Shown here: piece after piece, positions 1 to 11,212 of the stretch
Numbering within the stretch: position 1 is the first letter of the stretch
Layout: each line of letters starts with the position of its first letter
DNA from: Streptomyces sp. CB00455
GTDB taxonomy: Bacteria > Actinomycetota > Actinomycetes > Streptomycetales > Streptomycetaceae
NCBI RefSeq assembly: GCF_001905445.1
Contig: NZ_LIVQ01000001.1
Coordinates: forward strand, 496,001 to 560,000
Length of the DNA stretch: 64,000 nt
Direction: 5' to 3'
Notes under the pieces: model-generated
The model's database searches: none
What the model saw: only the letters and a program-made list of their open reading frames with translations
Told to the model about the DNA's origin: nothing
Program-made: the position numbers and the translations under genes

Positions 1-126
1 GGTGCTCCTGGAGATGCCGGTCGTCTCGGAGAGTGCGGCGAGGGTCAGGCCGCGCTGGGCGCGCAGCCGCCGGAGGCGGGGGGCGACCTCGTCGAGGACG
101 GCCTGGTGGGGCGGTGGACGGTCCAT
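1..126 (-). CDS. XRE-family transcriptional regulator (N-terminal part, cut by window edge)
   Basis: The gene begins at an ATG at 126 on the minus strand and runs off the left edge after 42 codons. The visible protein starts MDRPPPHQAVLDEVAPRLRR and continues through RAQRGLTLAALSETTGIS, the first helices of a Cro/C1-type (XRE) helix-turn-helix. Full-length Streptomyces relatives with this N-terminus usually carry a C-terminal cupin, which cannot be seen here. It is transcribed away from the MFS gene starting at 204, with 77 bp between the two starts, so regulation of that pump is a reasonable inference. Confidence 0.8.
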   Translation of the reverse strand, partial: MDRPPPHQAVLDEVAPRLRRLRAQRGLTLAALSETTGISRST

Positions 127-203
127 GCGGGCATTCCACCGCGCCGTCCCGGAAATGGCAACAGGAGTTGCCATGGTGGCGCGCCGGGCCCACGCTCCCC
201 GGC

Positions 204-1868
204 ATGAGCCCACACCACGACCACCCAGCCGGCGCAGCACCCGCCGGGCGCCGCCCCCAACGGCCCGGACACCCCGAACGGCCCGGACACCCTGAACGGC
301 CCGGACACCCCCTGGCGCCCGCCCATGCCGAGGCTGCCGGACGCCCCGAGACGGCCGGCCATCCCGAGCAGCCCGCACCCTCCCGCGGTGGCGCCGACCG
401 CGAGGCGACGGCCGCCACCGCGCCGGGGAGCGGGCGGGCGCCACGCGCGCCCTCGGCCCGTCGGGCACTCGCCGGACTCTCGCTGTCGATGCTGCTGGCC
501 TCCCTCGGCACCAGCATCGCCAATGTCGCCCTGCCCACCCTGGCCGAGGTCTTCGGCGCCTCCTTCCAGGCAGTGCAGTGGGTCGTCCTCGCCTACCTCC
601 TCGCGATCACCACCGTGATCGTCGGTGTCGGACGGCTCGGCGACGTCATCGGGCGGCGCCGGCTGCTGCAGGCCGGAATCGCGCTCTTCACGGCGGCCTC
701 CGTCCTGTGCGGCAGCGCGCCCACCCTGTGGCTGCTGACCGCCGGCCGGGCGGCCCAGGGCCTGGGCGCGGCCGTCATGATGGCCCTCACCATGGCGTTC
801 GTCGGCGATACGGTTCCGGAAGAGCGGACCGGCAGCGCCATGGGGCTGCTGGGAACGATGTCCGCGGTCGGCACCGCTCTCGGCCCGTCACTGGGCGGCG
901 CGCTCATCGCGGGAGCCGGCTGGCGCGCGGTCTTCCTCATCGGCGTGCCACTGGGTGTCGTGACCCTGTTCCTCACGCACCGCCACCTGCCCGCCGACCG
1001 GCCCGGGAACGCCACTGGCCGGGCCCGTTTCGACCGCGTGGGCACGGTCCTGCTGGGCCTGACCCTCGCCGCCTACGCGCTCGCCATGACGACGGGGCGC
1101 GGCGGTTTCGGCGTGCGGGGTGCGGTCCTGCTGTCGGCGGCCGCCTGCGGAGCCGTCCTCTTCGTACGCGCCGAGGCGAGGGCGGACTCGCCGCTGGTCC
1201 CCCCGGCGGTCTTCCGCGACCGGACGCTGAGCGCGGGCCTCGCCATGAGCGCACTCGTCTCGACGGTGATGATGGCGACACTGGTGGTCGGGCCGTTCTA
1301 CCTCACCCGGTCCCTCGGCCTCGGCCAGGCCCTCGTCGGGCTCGTGCTGTCGGCGGGTCCGGCCGTCGCCGCGCTGACGGGGGTGCCGGCCGGCCGTATC
1401 GCGGACCGCTTCGGCGCGCCCCGTACGACGGTCCTGGGGCTCCTCGCCATGGCGGCGGGGGCGGCCACCCTGTCCTTGACGTCCACGGCCTCCGGCACCG
1501 CCGGCTACCTCGCCCCGATCGTCGTCATCACCATCGGCTACGCGGCGTTCCAGACGGCCAACAACACCGCAGTCATGGCGGACGCCGACCCCGGCCGGCG
1601 GGGTGTCACCTCCGGCATGCTGGGCCTGTCGCGCAACCTCGGCCTGGTCACCGGCGCCTCCGTCATGGGCGCGGTGTTCGCCTTCGCGTCGGCGACGACG
1701 ACGGCCGACATCACCACGGCCCGTCCCGAGGCGGTGGCGACCGGTATGCGCGTCACCTTCGCCGTCGCGGCGGCCCTGCTCTGTGCCGCGCTCGCCCTCG
1801 CCGCCTCCCGGACCCGGAAACGGCCCCGGACCCGGAAGCAGACGGCGGCGGAGCGGAGCGGCGGATGA
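204..1868 (+). CDS. MFS multidrug efflux transporter, DHA2 type
   Basis: Integral membrane drug:H+ antiporter of 554 residues. After a proline- and histidine-rich leader of about 95 residues, the hydrophobic core begins with RALAGLSLSMLLASLGTSI. It carries the DHA2 features LPTLAEVF in TM1, a GRLGDVIGRRR loop 2-3 motif and a GPSLGG motif in TM5; about 14 membrane segments fit the length. The ATG at 204 is chosen because upstream in-frame sequence overlaps the divergent XRE gene; a later start, nearer TM1, is possible because the leader is low complexity and repeated. Substrate unknown. The divergent XRE gene is the obvious candidate regulator. Confidence 0.85.
   Translation: MSPHHDHPAGAAPAGRRPQRPGHPERPGHPERPGHPLAPAHAEAAGRPETAGHPEQPAPSRGGADREATAATAPGSGRAPRAPSARRALAGLSLSMLLASLGTSIANVALPTLAEVFGASFQAVQWVVLAYLLAITTVIVGVGRLGDVIGRRRLLQAGIALFTAASVLCGSAPTLWLLTAGRAAQGLGAAVMMALTMAFVGDTVPEERTGSAMGLLGTMSAVGTALGPSLGGALIAGAGWRAVFLIGVPLGVVTLFLTHRHLPADRPGNATGRARFDRVGTVLLGLTLAAYALAMTTGRGGFGVRGAVLLSAAACGAVLFVRAEARADSPLVPPAVFRDRTLSAGLAMSALVSTVMMATLVVGPFYLTRSLGLGQALVGLVLSAGPAVAALTGVPAGRIADRFGAPRTTVLGLLAMAAGAATLSLTSTASGTAGYLAPIVVITIGYAAFQTANNTAVMADADPGRRGVTSGMLGLSRNLGLVTGASVMGAVFAFASATTTADITTARPEAVATGMRVTFAVAAALLCAALALAASRTRKRPRTRKQTAAERSGG
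261..314 (+). repeat. 18-bp tandem repeat, three copies, inside MFS leader
   Basis: The unit CGGCCCGGACACCCCGAA recurs at 261, 279 and 297 with one or two changes. It encodes a GHPERP-like hexapeptide array in the N-terminal extension of the MFS transporter. The unit is a multiple of three, so copy-number change would keep the reading frame. Confidence 0.8.
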
Positions 1869-2029
1869 GCCGCACCGCACGCCAGGTGCGTCGGCGGCTC
1901 GTACGCGCGACCAGTCGGCAGGGCCGCCGTACGCAGGGCTGGCAGGGCCGGCAGGGCCGCCGTACGAGGGCCGTTCGCCCGGCCGACTGATCATCAAAGG
2001 CCGCGAGCCGCGAAACCCGGTCGCGCGGT

Positions 2030-2074
2030 CCGTGTCAGCCCTGTCCGTGTCAGCCCTGTCCGTGTCAGATCTGT
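2030..2074. repeat. 15-bp tandem repeat, three copies, over a gene terminus
   Basis: CCGTGTCAGCCCTGT is repeated at 2030, 2045 and 2060, the last copy diverged. The stop codon of the SOS-peptidase gene (TCA on this strand, 2065-2067) lies in the last copy, so the array extends from the end of that gene into the spacer towards the MFS gene. Confidence 0.75.
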
Positions 2075-2814
2075 CCGGCCGCGGCCGGGGCGTCGTCGAG
2101 GAGCTCGGGGCCGTTGTTGCGGACGCTGTTGACCGCCGTGGAGACCGCCCGGACGTCGAGGCGGCCGCCGGCCGGTGCGGCCAGTAGTGCGCGCAGCTCG
2201 TCCGGGTCCTGGTGGGCCGGATCGAGCCAGGTCTCGTAGTCGGCCGGGGCGAGGGTCAGGGGCATCCGGGGGTGGATGCGGCCCGCCGCATCGGTGGCCT
2301 CGGTGGTGATGACGGTGCAGGTCGCCCACCACGCGGCCGGGTCGTCGTCGGCGGTGACGGCGGGGTCGCGCCAGAACTCGTACAGCCCCGCCATCGCCAT
2401 CACACCGCCGTCCTCGGGGCGGATGAAGTACGGCTGCTTGTACGCCTTGGCGCCGGCCGTGGCGGGGACGGGCTGCCACTCGTAGAAGCCGTCGGCGGGT
2501 AGCAGGCAGCGGCGTTTGGCGAACGCCCGGCGGTAGGCGGGCTTTTCGTGCACCGTCTCCACGCGCGCGTTGATCATCTTGGCGCCGCCGGTGAGGCTCT
2601 TCGACCAGGAGGGGACGAGCCCCCACCTCAAGGGGCGCAGCTGCCGCTCCAGTACCCCGCTCTCGCGGTCGGCGCGCTCCAGGACCGCCCACACGTCGTC
2701 GGTCGGGGCGACGTTCCAGCTCGGCGGCGGCGCCTGGCCCGGTTCCGGGGGCGCGGCCTGGAACAGGTCGGACAGGTCCTGAGGACTTCGGGTGGAGACG
2801 TATCGGCCACACAT
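2065..2814 (-). CDS. yedK: SOS response-associated peptidase (YedK/HMCES family)
   Basis: The 249-residue SRAP-domain protein begins MCGRYVS, so removal of the initiator Met exposes Cys2. In this family Cys2 forms a thiazolidine crosslink with abasic sites in single-stranded DNA. Other conserved elements are visible: WNVAPT (active-site Asn), LRWGLVPSW, the NARVET segment, LPADGFYEW (catalytic Glu) and HPRMP (catalytic His). The ATG at 2814 is fixed by this chemistry even though the frame is open upstream. It acts in the cytoplasm or nucleoid, protecting abasic sites. It stands alone, followed by a short tandem repeat. Confidence 0.93.
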   Translation of the reverse strand: MCGRYVSTRSPQDLSDLFQAAPPEPGQAPPPSWNVAPTDDVWAVLERADRESGVLERQLRPLRWGLVPSWSKSLTGGAKMINARVETVHEKPAYRRAFAKRRCLLPADGFYEWQPVPATAGAKAYKQPYFIRPEDGGVMAMAGLYEFWRDPAVTADDDPAAWWATCTVITTEATDAAGRIHPRMPLTLAPADYETWLDPAHQDPDELRALLAAPAGGRLDVRAVSTAVNSVRNNGPELLDDAPAAAGQI

Positions 2815-2953
2815 ACGCTCCAGCCTGCCACGCCCGGCCGCCGTCGGGTGGCGATCGCCACCCACCGGCCGTCGCCGCCCTTCGGCGGCCATCGCCGCCC
2901 TTCGGCCGGTCCGGACCGCACCGTGCCCCACCGGCGCTCCCCCTGGCGCCCGG

Positions 2954-3508
2954 TCACACGGGGGTGAGGGCCGCCGCGCCGAAGGAGACGCCGAAGCGGT
3001 CGCACCAGATGGTGACGCTGGTGTAATCGGCGAGGTTCACCTCGGGCGGGACCGCGTAGTTCTGGTCGCCCTTGTTGCCCTTCAGCTTCCCGAGGCTGAG
3101 GTGACGGCCGTCGTCGAAGACGCGCCAGCCCCCGGCGCCCGCACGGACGGGGGCGTCCGTGAGCCACACCCTCAGGTCGGGGCCGTTGCTGGTGTCCAGG
3201 TTCTCCAGGCGCAGCGTGCGCGAGCCGTCGGGCAGCCGGACGAGCCGGACCGTACCGGTCGTGGGGTGCTCGTGGCTGATCAGCGCTCCCTGCGCCAGGG
3301 TGCGGGGATCCGGCGCGCCGTCCGGCCCGGCCGGTGCGCCGGGACCGGACGCCGCGGGGGCCGGCGGGCCGGTCGGCAGGGCCTCGTGGACGGCGGCGTC
3401 CTGCCACAGCTTCCACGGCTGGAACCAGTAGGACCCCGCGCCCAGCGCCACCGCTCCGGCGACCAGTACCCCGCCGAGCGCTCCGCCGCGCCTCTTCTTC
3501 TCCGCCAC
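2954..3508 (-). CDS. DM13 domain-containing membrane-anchored protein
   Basis: A protein of 184 residues from a GTG at 3508, preceded by GGAGGGG at good spacing; an ATG at 3559 in the same frame is the alternative. A basic N-terminus (EKKRRGG) leads into one membrane segment (GGVLVAGAVALGAGSYWF), then a linker and a DM13 domain from about residue 95 to the end (GALISHEHPTTGTVRLVRL, LENLDTSNGPDLRVWLTD, and the C-terminal YTSVTIWCDRFGVSFG). DM13 domains resemble DOMON domains and have been proposed to carry redox groups; the family Cys in IWCDRF is present. The domain should face outside the membrane. Function in Streptomyces is not established. Confidence 0.85.
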   Translation of the reverse strand: MAEKKRRGGALGGVLVAGAVALGAGSYWFQPWKLWQDAAVHEALPTGPPAPAASGPGAPAGPDGAPDPRTLAQGALISHEHPTTGTVRLVRLPDGSRTLRLENLDTSNGPDLRVWLTDAPVRAGAGGWRVFDDGRHLSLGKLKGNKGDQNYAVPPEVNLADYTSVTIWCDRFGVSFGAAALTPV

Positions 3509-3994
3509 CGCCCCTGCCCCTCCGTAGGTCCGTCGTGCCCATTCAACGGGCCCCGCCACACCGTCACCAGGTCAGGGACCATGACGAAAGCCTTACGTCG
3601 GCTCGCCCGGCGGGCGGTGGCTCCGGCTCCGGGGCCCGCGGTCCGACGGTGTGTGAAAAAACTTGTCCCCGGGGCCGTTTACGACGGGTGGAACGGGAAA
3701 CCCGCGCACCAGCGGGCCTTCCTGACGGCCACCGAAGGTACGGCCCGCCCGGTGGAGCGCCGTACGCATGCCCCCTCCCCCCGGGCAGGCGTACGGCCCA
3801 CCGTGAGCCGCCCCAGCGTCGCGTGCTGCCCCCCTTCCCGCCCGGATCCCACGGGCCGCGGCAGCACGCGCTGGGGAACGGCAGGTCCTGCGCGCGCTCC
3901 CCTGCCCCTACTCGGCGCCCGGATGCGGAACCTCGCCGGGGAGGGCTTCGTTGAGCTACTCGACCCCTACGCCCGGATCATCGGAAGGACCCCC
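3509..3994. other. Intergenic region between divergent DM13 and cofilin-like genes
   Basis: These 486 bp hold the promoter regions of two divergent genes. An ATG at 3581 opens the cofilin-like frame without a stop, but the translated stretch is Arg/Pro/Ala-rich with no domain signal and I do not call it coding. No clear promoter hexamers, riboswitch or repeat could be picked out. Confidence 0.5.
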
Positions 3995-4399
3995 GTGAGC
4001 ACTGGCATCACCGTGGAGGACAGCTGTGTCAGCGCGTTCCAGGAGCTGAGGAGCAAGCGGAACGTCAACACGGTGATCTACAAGCTCGGCGAGGGCCCGG
4101 ACAGGGTCGTGCTGGACTACAAGGGCAATCTGACCCACGAGGAGCTGCTGCGGTCCCTGCCGGCCGCCGAGCCGCGGTTCGTCGTGTACGACCTGGCCTT
4201 CGCGACGCCCGACGGAGCCCGCTGGAACAAGACCATGATGATCTCCTGGCTGCCCGAGGGCGCCGACGCACGACAGCAGGCCGCGCACGAGGAGGCCGAA
4301 GGCATCCTGCGGGACCTGCTGGACGGCATCCACCTCTGGGTGCGGGCCACCCGCCCCACCGACCTGGGGTACGACGCGCTGGTCGCCGGGACGTCCTGA
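3995..4399 (+). CDS. Cofilin/ADF-homology (ADF-H) domain protein
   Basis: A 134-residue protein from a GTG at 3995 with GGAAGG six bases upstream. The whole chain matches a single eukaryotic ADF/cofilin domain from end to end. It has an N-terminal SxGI/TV segment, then CVSAFQELRSKR, an IYKLGEGPDRVVLD strand pair, LRSLPAAEPRFVVYDLAF, a KTMMISWLPEGAD strand, a long helix (AHEEAEGILRDLLDG) and a C-terminal YDAL. Yeast cofilin has the same blocks in the same order, as I recall it: SGVAV, LTAFNDLK, LPENDCLYAIYDFEY, KIVFFTWSPDTAP, KMVYASSKDALRRALNG and YDSVL. The basic KMxYASS actin-contact stretch is replaced by RQQAAHEEAEG, so actin binding cannot be assumed. In eukaryotes this fold severs actin filaments; what it would bind in a bacterium is unknown. 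It is flanked by unrelated genes. Confidence 0.88.
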   Translation: MSTGITVEDSCVSAFQELRSKRNVNTVIYKLGEGPDRVVLDYKGNLTHEELLRSLPAAEPRFVVYDLAFATPDGARWNKTMMISWLPEGADARQQAAHEEAEGILRDLLDGIHLWVRATRPTDLGYDALVAGTS

Positions 4400-4428
4400 A
4401 CCGGTCCGCTCGCACCCGCGGTCGATGG

Positions 4429-4474
4429 GGCGGGCCCCGGACCGGTCCCGGGCCCGCCGCCCGGTGGCGGGCCC
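4429..4474. terminator. Bidirectional GC-rich hairpin terminator
   Basis: A near-palindrome at 4429-4458 and an overlapping hairpin (GGGCCCGCC at 4450-4458 paired with GGCGGGCCC at 4466-4474) lie between the convergent cofilin-like and NADH-dehydrogenase-like genes. Confidence 0.7.
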
Positions 4475-4483
4475 GGGGTTTCC

Positions 4484-5848
4484 TCAGCCCGCCACCCGCA
4501 GGGCCGCCGTGTGGGCCCTGACCTGGTCGGGGGTCAGGTAGGCGTCGGTGTACTCGAATTCCCTCAGCGTCGGCGGCTTCGAGGAGCGGTATCCGGTCCG
4601 GACGAAATCGTCTCCGGCCAGCGCGTTGAGCATCCAGTTGGTCAGTACGCGCGTCTTGGCGACATTGGTCCGCAGCGCCGACCAGTGGTAGCCGCGGGCC
4701 ACCACCTGGGCCGGGAGCCCGCGCAGCGGAACACCCAGCGGCTTGGACACGGCATCGGTGCCGCCCAGGTCGACGACGAGCCCGAGGTCCTTGTGCACGT
4801 ACGGGCTCAGCGGCTCGTGGCGCAGCGTCGCGATCAGGTTGTCCGCGAGCGTGCGCCCCTGGCGCTGGGCGTGCTGCGCGGTGGGCGGGCAGATCGCGCC
4901 CTCCTCCTGCGAGGCGAGGTCGGGGACGGCCGCCGCGTCTCCCAGCGCGAAGACCCCGGAGGCGCCGGGCACGGTCAGCTCCGGGGTCACCACCAGCCGG
5001 CCTCGGGCGGTCTCGGCACCGAGCGTGCCGATCAGCGGGCTGGCGGCCACCCCGGCCGTCCAGATCAGGGTCCGGGTGGGGAGCACCCGGCCGTCGGTGA
5101 GCGTGACCTCCGTGGCGCCCGCCTTGGCGACGCTGACGCCGAGGGAGACCTCGATGCCGCGGCGGCGCAGGATCTCCAGGGCCGCCTTGCCCAGGGCGTC
5201 GCCGAGCTCCGGCATGAGTTTGGGGGCGAGGTCCACGAGGTGCCAGCGAATCTGGCGGGGGTCCAGCCGCGGGTAGCGCTTCACGGCGTGGTGGGTCAGC
5301 CGCTGGAGGCAGGCGGCGGTCTCGGTGCCGGCGTAGCCGCCGCCGACCACGACGAAGCAGAGCCGGGCGGCCCGTTCGGCCTCGTCCTCGCTGGCGTCGG
5401 CCAGGTCGAGCTGGGCGATGACGTGGTCGCGCAGGTACATGGCCTCGGCGAGGGTCTTCATCCCCCGGGCGTGCTCGGTGAGGCCAGGGATGTCATAGGT
5501 ACGGGTGATGCTGCCGGGAGCCAGCACCAGGTGGTCGTATGCCTGCTCCGTCACCTCACCGGTGATCTTGCGGATGATGCAGATCTTCGCGCGGGTGTCC
5601 ACGCCGATGGCGCCGCCGGGGATGATCCGGGTGCGGTAGCGGCGGCTGCGGCGCAGGGAGATGGCGACGGACTGGGGCGTCAGCACGCCTGAGGCCACCT
5701 GCGGGAGCAGTGGTAGGTACAGCTGGTAGGAGTTCGGTGTGACCATGGCGATCTCCGCCTCGGCCGGTGACAGCCTGCGTTCCAGCCGCCGTACGCACTC
5801 GACTCCGGCGAAGCCGGCGCCCACCACGAGGATCCTCGGTCGTGCCAC
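4484..5848 (-). CDS. Type II NADH dehydrogenase-like FAD oxidoreductase
   Basis: A flavoprotein of 454 residues from a GTG at 5848 with AAAGGA eight bases upstream. The N-terminal FAD dinucleotide fold is RILVVGAGFAGVECVRRL; a second nucleotide fold, for NAD(P)H, is CFVVVGGGYAGTETAACL near residue 165; the late FAD contact is GVFALGDAAAVP. These three elements and the length fit NDH-2/FCSD-type oxidoreductases, which pass electrons from NADH to quinone at the inner face of the membrane without pumping protons. The C-terminus lacks an obvious membrane anchor apart from a mildly hydrophobic stretch. It stands alone, so the role as respiratory NDH-2 rather than another disulfide-reductase-like enzyme is inferred. 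Confidence 0.85.
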   Translation of the reverse strand: MARPRILVVGAGFAGVECVRRLERRLSPAEAEIAMVTPNSYQLYLPLLPQVASGVLTPQSVAISLRRSRRYRTRIIPGGAIGVDTRAKICIIRKITGEVTEQAYDHLVLAPGSITRTYDIPGLTEHARGMKTLAEAMYLRDHVIAQLDLADASEDEAERAARLCFVVVGGGYAGTETAACLQRLTHHAVKRYPRLDPRQIRWHLVDLAPKLMPELGDALGKAALEILRRRGIEVSLGVSVAKAGATEVTLTDGRVLPTRTLIWTAGVAASPLIGTLGAETARGRLVVTPELTVPGASGVFALGDAAAVPDLASQEEGAICPPTAQHAQRQGRTLADNLIATLRHEPLSPYVHKDLGLVVDLGGTDAVSKPLGVPLRGLPAQVVARGYHWSALRTNVAKTRVLTNWMLNALAGDDFVRTGYRSSKPPTLREFEYTDAYLTPDQVRAHTAALRVAG

Positions 5849-6050
5849 GGTGTCCGTCCTTTCTCGGGCCTGCCAGATCATCCGCGTCTGCCCCGCCCGG
5901 CCGGGCTCTGCACACGGAAGGGGCGAGACGGCCTGAAAATCCCGTCCGATCGGACGTGCACCGGGCGCGTTATCCACCCCGGGGGGGTTTCGTCGGGGGC
6001 CGGGCGGTAACACGCGGGAAGGTAACGGTCCGCGAGGAGAGGGATCTCTC

Positions 6051-6152
6051 ATGGGAACGATGGTTCTGCTGATCGCGCCGATGCTGCTGGCCCTCGTGCT
6101 GGTCAACCGCCGGGGCGGACACCGTCCCCGGCACCGGGCCCGCCGCACCTGA
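6051..6152 (+). CDS. Small single-pass membrane protein, 33 residues
   Basis: The ATG at 6051 follows a purine-rich GAGGAGAGGG stretch. The product is one hydrophobic helix (VLLIAPMLLALVLV) followed by a basic tail rich in Arg and His. It ends 35 bp before the RsbW-like ATPase gene and is probably co-transcribed with it. No family recognised. Support is the ribosome site plus the clean membrane-segment and basic-tail pattern; it could still be a chance ORF. Confidence 0.5.
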   Translation: MGTMVLLIAPMLLALVLVNRRGGHRPRHRARRT

Positions 6153-6187
6153 GAGGTGGACGGGCTGATCGAAAGGGAGGTGGGACC

Positions 6188-6637
6188 GTGGCGGTTCGTG
6201 CGGTGGGATGGGCCAAGTCCTTCCCGGTCCATCGCGGGGTGCGTGAGGCCCGCGGGTGGTGCCAGGAGCATCTGGACACCTTGTCGTGGACGCAGGACGC
6301 CCCCGACACGGTGTACTCCGTCCTGCTGACGGTGTCCGAGCTGGTCACCAACGCGCACGTGCACGCGCACAGCAGCGCCCAGCTCGTCCTGACCTGGGAC
6401 GGCCAGTGCCTGCACGTCAGTGTGGCCGATACCGATCCCGCGCTCCCCGCCCCGAGGCAGGCCTCGGACGCGGCGACCTCCGGCCGGGGCCTCGCCCTGA
6501 TCGACGCCCTCGCGGACCGGTGGGACGCACACGCGTTCCACGGCGGCAAGACCGTCACCGCCTGCTTCCACCCGCCGGGGCAGCCCTCCCCGCATGCCCG
6601 GGCGGAGGGTGACACAGGACACCACCGCGACGGATAA
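6188..6637 (+). CDS. RsbW-like anti-sigma ATPase (HATPase_c domain)
   Basis: A 149-residue cytoplasmic protein from a GTG at 6188 behind GGGAGG. It is one GHKL ATPase domain: the N-box region reads [17 protein letters not shown] (ExxxNA pattern) near residue 55, the second motif is VADTDP, and [15 protein letters not shown] covers the G-box. Streptomyces has many such single-domain proteins; some sequester SigB-type sigma factors and phosphorylate STAS antagonists. It is the first of five signalling genes reading the same way up to 14662, which also encode a PP2C phosphatase and a STAS protein, so a partner-switching role is likely. Its sigma partner is not in this block. Confidence 0.88.
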   Translation: MAVRAVGWAKSFPVHRGVREARGWCQEHLDTLSWTQDAPDTVYSVLLTVSELVTNAHVHAHSSAQLVLTWDGQCLHVSVADTDPALPAPRQASDAATSGRGLALIDALADRWDAHAFHGGKTVTACFHPPGQPSPHARAEGDTGHHRDG

Positions 6638-6771
6638 TCCCCGGTCGCAGCCCCTTTGCCCTGCCTCCCGGACCACGGACGGAGCAACGCAGGGTAGCGT
6701 TCCGCCTGGCCGTCGTGAGACGGCCGGGCTGGACGTGACAGGGCAGCTGCGGAAAAAGAGGCGGGGTTGGC

Positions 6772-11130
<4,359 letters not shown>

Positions 11131-11212
11131 CCGTACGGGGCCGACCCTCGTGGCCGGCCTCCTCGCGCAGTGGACCGCCGTCAACACCAGCGAAGCAAGG
11201 AATGGGGACATC

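Noticed and set aside
3581..3994. N-terminal extension of the cofilin-like protein from an ATG at 3581
   Set aside because: The extra 138 codons are Arg/Pro/Ala-rich without conserved features, whereas the GTG at 3995 has a ribosome site and gives the exact cofilin length.
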